Shown here piece by piece: positions 17,793-25,323 of a DNA stretch of 35,614 nucleotides. The stretch's first letter is position 1. Each line of letters begins with the position of its first letter. This DNA is from Brevinematales bacterium (lineage in GTDB: Bacteria > Spirochaetota > Brevinematia > Brevinematales > Thermospiraceae), in NCBI GenBank assembly GCA_013177995.1, contig JABLXN010000018.1, positions 1-35,614 on the forward strand, read 5' to 3'. Below the pieces are notes generated by a model. It worked only from the letters and a program-made list of their open reading frames with translations. It had not been told where the DNA came from and searched no databases. Position numbers and translations under genes: made by a program.

Positions 17793-17837
17793 ATTATAGG
17801 GAAAAAACTATTTTTTGTCAATGGGCATTTGTCACAA
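17793..17837 (-). promoter_or_regulatory. Main promoter of the export block with upstream shared box
   Basis: On the minus strand TTGACA (17816-17821), 17 bases and TATAAT (17793-17798) give a perfect vegetative consensus, about 55-60 bases upstream of the first lipoprotein's start. The -35 box and the 16 bases upstream of it (together 17816-17837) are identical to 102-123. Two TGACA half-sites in direct orientation lie within it, one being part of the -35, as expected for a regulator or activator site. Confidence 0.8.
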
Positions 17838-17919
17838 TTTTGGGGGAAAGTTTTTCTCTTCTCCTCCACATACTAAAAATAAGAAAAACGTATCGGAGGA
17901 AAACACCACCGCCCCTTGA

Positions 17920-18371
17920 GCTATGGCGATGTTTCAGCAAGAAAGGGGCTTTCTGAGACCGCAGGACACCGTAGCTATGACCTTGTTTCAGCTAAACACC
18001 CCATGGGTTAAACGTTTAACCTCTTTTCTACCAACACCCCATGGCCATTGCTATTACTCTGTTTCAGCAAATACACCACCTGGTTAAACGTTTAACCTAT
18101 GTCTACACAAATCCCCTCCCCCTCTGGCTATTCCCCTGTCTCAGCTAACCACCTCATTGGTTAAACGTTTAACCTTTCTCTATAACCCCCCATGGCCATT
18201 GCTATCACCATGTCTCAGCAAAAGGCCCCTTAGTTAAACGTTTAACCAACCTCCATACAAACTCAAGTGGTGGCTATCACCTTGTTTCAGCTAAACAACC
18301 CAGAGGTTGAACGTTTAACCTCACTCTATACACCCCACACGCCTTTGGCTATTCCCATGTTTCAGCAAAAC
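17920..18371 (+). repeat. Tandem array of about 75-bp units (bipartite 20-mer + palindrome)
   Basis: Copies of the bipartite motif GGCTAT-nnCnn-TGTTTCAGC, with GCTAT beginning at 17920, 17974, 18050, 18127, 18201, 18273 and 18348, all point the same way. The last five intervals are 76, 77, 74, 72 and 75 bases. Between successive copies stands a 16-bp palindrome GGTTAAACGTTTAACC at 18006, 18082, 18159, 18232 (one mismatch) and 18305 (one mismatch). The spacer sequences between these two landmarks differ but share CCCCATGG-like and TCTATA-like pieces. No coding potential is apparent. The landmarks are much better conserved than the rest, which suggests protein-binding sites. Confidence 0.9.
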
Positions 18372-18649
18372 CCCCGCGGCTTCGCTTCGGTGGGCTTTTG
18401 GGCAAAAGCAACACAAGAGGTCGCCCCGGGCACCTCCTGCACCCTCACTCCGGAAGGACTTCCCCATTGGTAGTACAAAGATCCATCTTCAAAACCGCAA
18501 AAGCGGCCCGGTGGGTACTGAGCGAAGTCGAAGTGGGGTACAGAAAAAAAAGGGTGATAAAAGCACAGGGCCTTCTGTCACCAGGTCCGCAGGGCTTTCC
18601 CTCCCGCCGGGGCTTCTCTGAGGCCACACCGCAGGCAGGGACGGGGAAG
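18372..18649. other. GC-rich non-coding spacer inside the repeat region
   Basis: About 280 bases between the two repeat clusters, visibly richer in G+C. It holds a small hairpin GCTTTT-GGGC-AAAAGC (18394-18409), another CCGC-AAAA-GCGG (18495-18506), and CTGAGCGAAGTCGAAG (18518-18533) flanked by near-identical GTGGGTAC / GTGGGGTAC. Open frames across it look like chance products of the repeats and have no good start signals. I see no gene. Confidence 0.6.
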
Positions 18650-18836
18650 GGTATGGCGATGTTTCAGCAAAAAGGGCGTGTTTTGAGACCACAGGACCCC
18701 GGGGCTATGACCTTGTTTCAGCTAAACAATCCATGGGTTGAACGTTTAACCTGTGTCTCTAAAAACTCCCCATGTTTCCGGCTATAACCCTATCTCAGCA
18801 AAATCAGGCCCACGAAGCTGAAACATGGTAATAGCC
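18650..18836 (+). repeat. Second repeat cluster: copy of array start plus inverted pair
   Basis: Bases 18650-18752 repeat 17920-18022 at the same internal spacing (two 20-mers 54 bases apart, then the 16-bp palindrome at 18736-18751), an imperfect direct repeat of about 103 bases set 730 bases apart. It is followed by a 20-mer at 18780-18799 and an inverted one at 18817-18836, which together form a stem of about 20 bases with an 17-base loop, like the dispersed hairpins elsewhere in the window. Confidence 0.85.
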
Positions 18837-18895
18837 CCTACCTCCCTCCAGCACAGGTCGGAAGATATTCTCTTGTTCCGCCCAAAGACCCTTTA

Positions 18896-18914
18896 GCTGA
18901 AACAAAGTCATAGT
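18896..18914 (-). repeat. Single inverted 20-mer arm, degenerate at one end
   Basis: GCTGAAACAAAGTCATAG is the reverse complement of the bipartite 20-mer, with the final GCC altered. It lies alone between the last hairpin and the groEL terminator. Confidence 0.75.
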
Positions 18915-18931
18915 CCTCCCTCTCAAACAAA

Positions 18932-18959
18932 AAAAGCGCCCGGACAACCGGGCGCTTTT
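18932..18959 (-). terminator. Intrinsic terminator of groEL
   Basis: A perfect 12-bp stem (AAAAGCGCCCGG and its complement) with loop ACAA is followed on the minus strand by a run of T. It lies about 10 bases beyond the groEL stop. The flanking A and T runs make it usable in both directions. Confidence 0.93.
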
Positions 18960-18967
18960 GCTTTGTC

Positions 18968-20590
18968 TTAGTACATATCTCCCATACCAGGGTTAGGAGC
19001 AGCAACTTTTTCCTTCTCAGGCTTGTCTGTAATCATCACCTCAGTGGTGAGAAGGAGCCCAGCAATAGAAGCTGCATTCTGAAGGGCTGTTCTCTCCACC
19101 TTGACAGGGTCAATAATACCAGCCTTCATCATATCCACCCATTCATTGGTGAGGGCATTGTACCCCATACCACTCTTGGATTCCTTCGCGCGGTGAACAA
19201 TCACAGAACCATCAATACCGGAGTTATCCGCAATCTTGCGCATAGGAGCCTCAAGAGCCCGGCGTACAATCTCAATACCAACCTGCTCTTCCTCATTCTC
19301 TCCCTTCAGACCATCAAGAGCCTTCTGAGCAAGAATCAGAGAGAGACCACCACCAGGAACAATCCCTTCTTCCACAGCGGCTTTGGTAGCGGAGAGAGCA
19401 TCCTCAACACGAGCCTTCTTCTCCTTGAGTTCAACCTCTGTAGCGGCACCCACACGGATCACAGCCACACCACCGGCAAGTTTAGCCAGTCTCTCCTGGA
19501 GTTTTTCGCGATCGTAGTCAGAAGTAGTATCCTCAATCTGTTTCTTGATCTGTTTGATACGAGCCTCAATAGCCTCTTTCTTGCCAGCCCCACTCACAAT
19601 AGTGGTGTTTTCCTTGTCCACCTTGACCTTCTTCGCACGACCAAGATCAGCAAGGGTAGCATTTTCAAGCTTCATACCCTTCTCTTCAGAGATCACCTGA
19701 CCACCGGTGAGAATAGCAATATCCTCAAGCATAGCCTTTCGACGGTCACCAAAGGCAGGAGCCTTCACTGCCACACAGTTCAATGTACCACGGAGCTTGT
19801 TCACAATGAGGGTAGCCAGAGCCTCTCCCTCCACATCCTCAGCCACAATGAGAAGAGGACGACCAGACTGAGCAATCTTTTCCAGAAGAGGCACAATCTC
19901 CTTGATAGAAGAGATCTTCTTGTCATAGAGAAGAATGAAAGGATCATCGAGTTCAGCGACCATGGTTTCAGCATTGGTCACCATGTAGGGAGAGAGATAC
20001 CCACGGTCAAACTGCATACCCTCCACCACATCCACATAGGTCTCAAGAGACTTGGACTCTTCCACGGTAATCACTCCATCCTTGCCCACTTTGTCCATAG
20101 CCTCAGCGATAAACTCACCAATGGTCATATCATTGTTAGCAGAAATAGCAGCCACATCACGGATCTCTTCACGGGTTTCCACCTTCTTGGCGAGTTTCTT
20201 CAGTTCAGCCACGACAGCATCCACCGCTTTGTCAATCCCTTTCTTGATGAGGGTAGGGTTGCTTCCAGCGGTGACGTTCTTGAAACCCTCACGGATAATC
20301 GCATGAGCAAGCACCGTAGCCGTTGTGGTACCATCACCAGCAATGTCATTGGTTTTGGTAGCCACTTCCTTCACCAACTGAGCACCCATATTCTCAAACT
20401 TGTCCTCGAGTTCGATTTCCTTGGCCACGGTCACACCATCCTTGGTGATCGTGGGTGCTCCAAACTTCTTATCAATCACCACGTTGCGACCACGAGGACC
20501 AAGTGTAGCCCCAACAGCACGGGCCAGTTTTTCCACACCAGCCAAAATCTTCTGGTGTGCCTCACTCGAAAACAGTAAGTCTTTCGCCAT
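18968..20590 (-). CDS. groL: Chaperonin GroEL (60 kDa, Hsp60)
   Basis: The protein has 540 residues from the ATG at 20590, the usual MAKD start with GGAGTG upstream; an in-frame extension to 20710 is upstream DNA. It forms the double-ring ATP-dependent folding chamber in the cytosol. Landmarks include [18 protein letters not shown] near residues 29-46, the ATP-binding [11 protein letters not shown] at about 85-95, and the conserved SANND and GGG regions. The C-terminus ends NPGMGDMY instead of the common Gly-Gly-Met repeats. No groES lies beside it, and no CIRCE inverted repeat is seen upstream. Codon use is strongly biased, as expected for a highly expressed gene. It is a single-gene transcript between its promoter and a strong terminator. 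Confidence 0.99.
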   Translation of the reverse strand: MAKDLLFSSEAHQKILAGVEKLARAVGATLGPRGRNVVIDKKFGAPTITKDGVTVAKEIELEDKFENMGAQLVKEVATKTNDIAGDGTTTATVLAHAIIREGFKNVTAGSNPTLIKKGIDKAVDAVVAELKKLAKKVETREEIRDVAAISANNDMTIGEFIAEAMDKVGKDGVITVEESKSLETYVDVVEGMQFDRGYLSPYMVTNAETMVAELDDPFILLYDKKISSIKEIVPLLEKIAQSGRPLLIVAEDVEGEALATLIVNKLRGTLNCVAVKAPAFGDRRKAMLEDIAILTGGQVISEEKGMKLENATLADLGRAKKVKVDKENTTIVSGAGKKEAIEARIKQIKKQIEDTTSDYDREKLQERLAKLAGGVAVIRVGAATEVELKEKKARVEDALSATKAAVEEGIVPGGGLSLILAQKALDGLKGENEEEQVGIEIVRRALEAPMRKIADNSGIDGSVIVHRAKESKSGMGYNALTNEWVDMMKAGIIDPVKVERTALQNAASIAGLLLTTEVMITDKPEKEKVAAPNPGMGDMY

Positions 20591-20623
20591 AGTATCACTC
20601 CTTTTTCTTGAATTTTTGCATAA

Positions 20624-20653
20624 AATATACATATTCCTCCTGAGAATCGTCAA
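20624..20653 (-). promoter_or_regulatory. Promoter of groEL
   Basis: On the minus strand TTGACG (20648-20653), an 18-base spacer and TATATT (20624-20629) precede the groEL start by about 35 bases. No HrcA/CIRCE element is present, so any heat control would have to act in another way. Confidence 0.6.
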
Positions 20654-20725
20654 GTCTAAAAAGACATTCAAGCCTCGGGCTAAAACAGCCGATACCATAA
20701 AAAGAATCATCAGAAGGAGTCATCG

Positions 20726-21640
20726 ATGAAGCGTTTCTCTCTCTTTTTCTTGTGGCTTTGTTTTTCTCCTCTTTTTGCCGAAGACCTCCAGGTAGAACTC
20801 AAATTCTACAAACAGGCGTATAGAATCAACGAAGATATTCCTGTGCAGATTCTCGTGTACAATCTCTCGGATAGGCCTCAGGAGATCTACGTTTCCCCTC
20901 TGGTGTATGAAACCTTTTTCTTTGACATCCGTACTACCAAGAATATCCCTGTCGGACTCCGTGATAACTTTCAGATAACGAAATCTTCGGTACTGTCTGA
21001 TGTGGGACAATTTCGAAAGATTATTCTGATGCCTGGCGAATCCTTCTCCCGCGATATCAACATCAATGAATGGTTTGACCTCTCGGAAGTAGGATACTAC
21101 TCTATCAATGGCCTTTTCTACCGCAGACCAGACCTCACCAATGACGTGCGCCGCTCCTTCACTTACAAGATTCTCATCAAACCCCCTCAGGTCATTGAAG
21201 AAAGTGTGGCCAAAGAAGATCTCCGCCGTCAGGAAGAATTCCAGGCTCTCATGAAGCTTCCCCCCTATGAAGCCATCGCCGACATGTGGGATGCCAAAAG
21301 CAAAAAAGACTGGGAGAGATTTCTCTTCCACATTGATGCAGAAAAACTCATCATGGCCTTTGATGATTACAAAGAAGCCTATCTCTCCGCCAGAACAGGA
21401 CGATATCGCCTCCAGATCGTCGAAGAGTTCAAAAAATACCTTACCGTTCACTGGCAGGACAGAATCCTTCAGTATACCATCAAAGAAGCCACCATCAAAG
21501 GAACAGAAGCCGAAGTGATCTCTGATGTAGAATTTGCTGTACGAAGCCAGAGTTATATCTTACGCTACTACTTCAAACTCTATCAGAATATCTCTGGCCA
21601 ATGGCTTGTGTATGACTACTCTGTCGTAAGGATAAAATGA
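20726..21640 (+). CDS. Secreted (periplasmic) protein of unknown function
   Basis: The protein has 304 residues. It has a cleavable signal peptide ([18 protein letters not shown], cut before ED) and no lipobox cysteine. The N-terminal domain (about 20-155) is beta-rich with an Ig-like pattern ([27 protein letters not shown]), similar to bacterial BsuPI-like or CARDB-type modules. The C-terminal domain (about 180-304) has a helix and curved-sheet pattern that could be NTF2-like ([16 protein letters not shown] at the end). AAGGAG precedes the ATG. It overlaps the following folP by four bases, so the two are translated together, although no functional link is obvious. Promoter elements between it and groEL are weak. 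Family unassigned. Confidence 0.8.
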   Translation: MKRFSLFFLWLCFSPLFAEDLQVELKFYKQAYRINEDIPVQILVYNLSDRPQEIYVSPLVYETFFFDIRTTKNIPVGLRDNFQITKSSVLSDVGQFRKIILMPGESFSRDININEWFDLSEVGYYSINGLFYRRPDLTNDVRRSFTYKILIKPPQVIEESVAKEDLRRQEEFQALMKLPPYEAIADMWDAKSKKDWERFLFHIDAEKLIMAFDDYKEAYLSARTGRYRLQIVEEFKKYLTVHWQDRILQYTIKEATIKGTEAEVISDVEFAVRSQSYILRYYFKLYQNISGQWLVYDYSVVRIK

Positions 21641-22878
21641 TGACCCTCTATCCCCTTGCTTATCCACGACAAACTATTAAAGATGATATTCTCAGGGTAG
21701 GATGTGATCCCCGTGCCGTGAGTATTTTCGCCTCAAAAAGCGATATTGTGCCTATTTACATTCACGATGTCAAGCCAGCCATGGCCAATATCATCAAACA
21801 AGAAATGCTTTCTCAAAAAGGGGATGCGGTGGTTCACGAGAAAAGTGTGAGTTGTGAGATATCAAAGACGGATGTGATTCTCCTTGGATCTTTTTCCGTC
21901 CTTCGGAACTTCGTCAACAAACTCCGAGCCCACCCCTATCCCACTCTCATGGAACTCACCAATCGTCTTGATGCCCTCCTCAACCACCTCCAGCGACCGT
22001 TAGTAGAACAAACCTCTCCCCACGGTCGGGTTATCTCCTATCATCGTCCGCTGATTATGGGGATTTTGAACACAACCCCTGATTCTTTTTTTGACGGAGG
22101 GAAATATCTTTCCCCTGATGAGGCACTCAAACGGGCTGAACTCATGATACAAGAAGGGGCGGACATCATTGATATCGGGGGAGAATCCACCCGCCCGGGT
22201 TCTGATCCCGTTCCCCTCGAAGAAGAACTCAAACGCACCATTCCCGTTATTGAGAGCCTGCGCAAGCACTTTGATATCCCTCTTTCTATTGATACTACCA
22301 AGGCAGAGGTGGCCAAAAGGGCTATCGAAGCAGGAGCGGATATCATCAATGATATCAGTGGGATGACCTTTGATGAGGCTATGCCCTCGGTACTGGCGGA
22401 AACCCAGGCTATCGGCATCATTGGCCATATCAAGGGTACCCCAAAAAACATGCAACAAAACCCCGTTTATGAGAATGTGATACGAGAGCTTATTGAATAT
22501 TTTGAGGATCGCATCAAGAGTTTAACCTCCTTCAAAATAAAACGGGAAAACCTCATTATTGACCCCTGCATAGGATTTGGTAAAACAGCAGAACACAACC
22601 TCACTATTCTCAAACACACCTCCGCTTTTTGTAGTTTTGGGCTTCCAGTCTTGATTGGTGCCTCTCGAAAGTCAACCCTCGGCAAAATCCTTTCCCCTGA
22701 CAACCCTTTTCCCCCCGAGGAAAGGCTCTATGGAACATTAGCCGCTCATCTCTTCGCCTGGATGGAAGGAGCCTCCATCGTCAGAGTTCACGATATAAGG
22801 GCTCACCATGACATCCGAAAAACCCTTCTCGCCATAAAGAATGAAACCATTTCTGCCGAAAATGATAGTACACGCTAA
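21637..22878 (+). CDS. folP: Dihydropteroate synthase with N-terminal extension
   Basis: The protein has 413 residues. The catalytic TIM barrel begins at about residue 137 with RPLIMGILNTTPDSFFDGG, followed by GADIIDIGGESTRPGSDPV (174-192), DTTKAEVAKRAIEAGADIINDISG, and GASRKSTLG near the end, which are the pterin and p-aminobenzoate binding motifs. It joins p-aminobenzoate to hydroxymethyl-dihydropterin pyrophosphate in folate synthesis in the cytosol. The first 130 residues (VGCDPRAVSIF..., NIIKQEMLSQKGDAVV, TDVILLGS) form an extra domain found in a subset of DHPS proteins and absent from the short E. coli form. The start ATG overlaps the previous stop (ATGA). Nine bases separate it from the downstream peptidase gene. 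Confidence 0.97.
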   Translation: MMTLYPLAYPRQTIKDDILRVGCDPRAVSIFASKSDIVPIYIHDVKPAMANIIKQEMLSQKGDAVVHEKSVSCEISKTDVILLGSFSVLRNFVNKLRAHPYPTLMELTNRLDALLNHLQRPLVEQTSPHGRVISYHRPLIMGILNTTPDSFFDGGKYLSPDEALKRAELMIQEGADIIDIGGESTRPGSDPVPLEEELKRTIPVIESLRKHFDIPLSIDTTKAEVAKRAIEAGADIINDISGMTFDEAMPSVLAETQAIGIIGHIKGTPKNMQQNPVYENVIRELIEYFEDRIKSLTSFKIKRENLIIDPCIGFGKTAEHNLTILKHTSAFCSFGLPVLIGASRKSTLGKILSPDNPFPPEERLYGTLAAHLFAWMEGASIVRVHDIRAHHDIRKTLLAIKNETISAENDSTR

Positions 22879-22887
22879 GGAGATACC

Positions 22888-23940
22888 ATGAGGGACTACA
22901 AAAACTACTTTTCAGGGAAACGTCATACCTCTTTTGAATCCACTTCTCCCGCAAGTGGAAAAAAGTTTCGTTTTTCTTTTTCTTCTCTTTCCTTCAAGGG
23001 TCTCATGATAAGTACAGGGATTCTCCTGTTAGTAAGCCTTGTCCTCGCCTTGGCTGGTATGAAAAGGCTCTCTCATAGTTCTCAAGCTGTCTCTCACATC
23101 GGAACGATGATCATAGAACAACAAATCAAGGATTACCTTTCCCCTCGTGGTCTTGGTGGAAGCGAACCTATCTCCTCCAACGCCAACAAAGATCTCCATT
23201 TTTATTTTTATGAAATCCAACCGGGAGAAAATCTTGCTTCTATTGCAAAAAAACTTGGTACCTCCATGGATAGTCTTATCAGCCTCAACAGTATCGACAA
23301 TGCCCATTTTCTGAAACCAGGCAATAAAATCCTTGTGCCTAATATGGACGGTGTACTTTACGTGGTCAAAAAAGACGATACCCTCGACAAAATAGCCAAA
23401 AAATACAAGGTTTCCGTGGACGATATCCTTGACTATAACGATATTGAAGAGGATGTTATCGGTGCAGGAGATATCCTCTTCCTTCCTGGAGCATCTCTCA
23501 CCGCTGAAGAAAGAGCCAAGGCCTTAGGATATCTCTTTATCAAACCTGTACGTGGGCGATTCACCTCGGGATTTGGTATCCGCATTGATCCCTTCACGGG
23601 AGGACGGGGCTATCATGCCGGCATAGACATCGCTGCCCGATATGGAACTCCCATCAGAGCCAGCAAAGAAGGGCGTGTCACCTTCGTTGGCTGGAAAGGA
23701 GGCTACGGACTCTGTGTTATCATCAAACATCAGATGGGGTATGAAACCGTCTACGGACATCTCGCCAAAGCAACAGTCAAAGAAGGACAATACGTCAATC
23801 AAGGACAAACCATCGGGAAAATGGGAAACACGGGACGTTCTACCGGAACCCACCTTCACTTTGAAGTCCGCCGATACGGTAAACCCATCAATCCAACCCG
23901 TCTGCAGGGGTTAGGAAAAGCCAGTCGAAGATGGTATTAG
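22888..23940 (+). CDS. LysM / M23 (LytM) peptidoglycan peptidase, membrane-anchored
   Basis: The protein has 350 residues. A cytosolic tail rich in Ser/Lys leads to one membrane segment (about 38-57), then two LysM domains (about 106-150 and 156-200, each with YxVxxGDxLxxIA-like motifs) and a C-terminal M23 domain. The zinc ligands appear complete: H243 and D247 in HAGID, H291 in GHL and H324 in HLHFE, so it is probably an active endopeptidase rather than an EnvC/NlpD-like activator. It acts on peptidoglycan cross-links in the periplasm during growth or division. AAGGAG precedes the ATG. It is the last gene of the 20726-23940 operon and is followed by a strong terminator. Confidence 0.95.
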   Translation: MRDYKNYFSGKRHTSFESTSPASGKKFRFSFSSLSFKGLMISTGILLLVSLVLALAGMKRLSHSSQAVSHIGTMIIEQQIKDYLSPRGLGGSEPISSNANKDLHFYFYEIQPGENLASIAKKLGTSMDSLISLNSIDNAHFLKPGNKILVPNMDGVLYVVKKDDTLDKIAKKYKVSVDDILDYNDIEEDVIGAGDILFLPGASLTAEERAKALGYLFIKPVRGRFTSGFGIRIDPFTGGRGYHAGIDIAARYGTPIRASKEGRVTFVGWKGGYGLCVIIKHQMGYETVYGHLAKATVKEGQYVNQGQTIGKMGNTGRSTGTHLHFEVRRYGKPINPTRLQGLGKASRRWY

Positions 23941-23962
23941 GACTCTGTCTTTGTGAGAAACA

Positions 23963-23996
23963 AAAAGGCTTCCCACGATATCATGGGAAGCCTTTT
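23963..23996 (+). terminator. Intrinsic terminator after the M23 peptidase gene
   Basis: A 13-bp perfect stem (AAAAGGCTTCCCA and TGGGAAGCCTTTT) with an 8-base loop is followed by a T-rich stretch, 22 bases after the stop. Its A/T flanks also make it usable for the convergent alkaline phosphatase gene. Confidence 0.9.
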
Positions 23997-24067
23997 GCTT
24001 ATCCAGACATTCTCTCCCAAAAAGCTCTCTTGAGTGCTGTAGCTCTCATACCTATGGAGTGATGTTC

Positions 24068-25210
24068 TCACTTTTGCCTGACCTGCACCAGTTCAATGAG
24101 TTCCTGCCCTACCTCAGTATTATTGAGAATACCCGTAAAATAGTCAGAACCAGGACCATACGCAAGAATGGGTACCATCGCTGCTGTGTGATCCTTGCTA
24201 CTAAAATTCACCCGCACAAATTTTTCTCTCACCCCGCCGGGGATAGAAAGCCCTCCTGTCTCATGATCCGCTGTCACCACCACTAAGGTATTTTTGTCCT
24301 TCTGGGCAAAGGCCAAAGCAGCCTCCACGGCCGTTTCAAAGTCCACCATCTCCGGCAAAAGATTAGTCACATTGTTGTCGTGAGACGCCCAGTCAATCTG
24401 GGATCCTTCTACCATAAGCACAAACCCATTTGTCTCTCCGGCTAAAAGTTCGATAGCCTTTGCCGTCAACTCGCCTAAACTATTCGTGCGCCCCTGAGCC
24501 ACATAGGGAAGAGCCCCATAGGAAAGCAGGGCTAAAACCCTTCGCTGTTTCTGGAGAGCAAAGAAATCCGTTGTATTGGACACCACTCTCCAGCCCCGAT
24601 AAGCCATCCATTGAGCAAGCGACACCATATTTGTCTGAACACCTGCCCACTCGTTATACTTTGCCACCATATCCTCATTGGTGAAACGATAGCCAAAATA
24701 AGAAAGCCCCCCTCCCACCATGATATCCATGGTCTCATTGGTTATCCAGAGAGCAATGGCATTTTCATTGGCGCGAGAGTTCTCATGGGCATAAAAAACC
24801 GCAGGAGTGGCATGGGTTACGGTACAGGTCACCACAAGTCCTGTAGCTTTCTTGGTTTTCTTGGCATACTCCATGAGCGTAGGAAGAACCTCTCCCGTAG
24901 GACTCATAGCAATAAATCCATTCCTCGTTCGCTTGCCTGTGGAAAGAGCTGTCCCACCTGCCGCTGAATCTGTCACCAGAGCATCCTCAGCATAGGTGGT
25001 CATAAGCCCGGTGAAAGAAAACCTCTTCCAAACCTCAGAACCAGAAAGCACCCTCACAGAAAGATGAGAGACACCAAATCCGTCCCCAATGAGAAGAATA
25101 ATATTTTTGGGCGACTTCATCCCCACCGAAGCCGGTGCTGGCGACGTCGCCGTCTTGGCATACACACTCACCACTACTCCCACCAGAAACAAGAAAAGAC
25201 CTTTTTTCAT
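24068..25210 (-). CDS. Alkaline phosphatase (PhoA family), secreted
   Basis: The protein has 380 residues from the ATG at 25210, which has AGGAGG upstream and begins a signal peptide (MKKGLFLFLVGVVVSVYA); an 18-residue longer frame lacks a start signal. It hydrolyses phosphate monoesters in the periplasm. The active-site set is visible: D43 in IGDG, the nucleophile S82 in TDSAAGG, H133 in VTHATP, E268, D273 and H277 in EGSQIDWASHDN, and D315-H316 in TADHETGG. It is shorter than E. coli PhoA (about 450 after processing) but matches other bacterial members. It is single-gene, with its own promoter, and convergent with the peptidase operon. No Pho-box was recognised. Confidence 0.95.
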   Translation of the reverse strand: MKKGLFLFLVGVVVSVYAKTATSPAPASVGMKSPKNIILLIGDGFGVSHLSVRVLSGSEVWKRFSFTGLMTTYAEDALVTDSAAGGTALSTGKRTRNGFIAMSPTGEVLPTLMEYAKKTKKATGLVVTCTVTHATPAVFYAHENSRANENAIALWITNETMDIMVGGGLSYFGYRFTNEDMVAKYNEWAGVQTNMVSLAQWMAYRGWRVVSNTTDFFALQKQRRVLALLSYGALPYVAQGRTNSLGELTAKAIELLAGETNGFVLMVEGSQIDWASHDNNVTNLLPEMVDFETAVEAALAFAQKDKNTLVVVTADHETGGLSIPGGVREKFVRVNFSSKDHTAAMVPILAYGPGSDYFTGILNNTEVGQELIELVQVRQK

Positions 25211-25243
25211 CACTTCCTCCTTGTCCTTCTCTGAAACTCTCTG

Positions 25244-25273
25244 ATTATACAGCAAAACCCTCAAAAAAGCGAA
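25244..25273 (-). promoter_or_regulatory. Probable promoter of the alkaline phosphatase gene
   Basis: On the minus strand a perfect TATAAT (25244-25249) is preceded by only a poor -35 (TTCGCT, 25268-25273, 18-base spacer). A weak -35 is what one expects of an activated promoter, but no clear PhoB-type direct repeat was seen. Confidence 0.5.
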
Positions 25274-25323
25274 GATTTTTCATGTTTTGTTACCTTCAAA
25301 AAATCCCGTTCTCACTTTTTCCC

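Noticed and set aside
17985-17999. parS-like ParB site (TGTTTCAGCTAAACA)
   Set aside because: It shares the outer TGTTT/AAACA arms with parS but lacks the central CACGTG, and many copies end in AGCAAA instead, so the arms are not kept.
18006-18320. Integron attC sites (GTTTAAC ... GTTAAAC fits the RYYYAAC / GTTRRRY core sites)
   Set aside because: The core matches arise from the palindrome itself, no paired inner L-boxes are seen between them, there are no cassette genes and no integrase.
17920-18371. CRISPR array
   Set aside because: The conserved unit is a degenerate 20-mer with variable centre plus a separate palindrome, the spacers share pieces with each other, and there are inverted copies; no cas gene is present.
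18398-18787. 129-residue open frame over the GC-rich spacer
   Set aside because: It runs through repeats and REP-like sequence in an otherwise non-coding gap, has no ribosome-binding site, and its translation only repeats the motif (AMFQQ, MTLFQL).
19193-20578. 461-residue plus-strand open frame antisense to groEL
   Set aside because: A shadow of the strong codon bias of groEL; the frame gives His/Ser/Leu-rich sequence with no family resemblance.
20591-20710. 40-residue N-terminal extension of GroEL
   Set aside because: It covers the promoter, and the standard MAKD start with a ribosome-binding site lies at 20590.
20591-20725. CIRCE (HrcA) element before groEL
   Set aside because: No TTAGCACTC-type inverted repeat is present in the gap.
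25211-25264. 18-residue extension of the alkaline phosphatase
   Set aside because: It overlaps the -10 box, and the internal ATG at 25210 has the Shine-Dalgarno site and begins the signal peptide.
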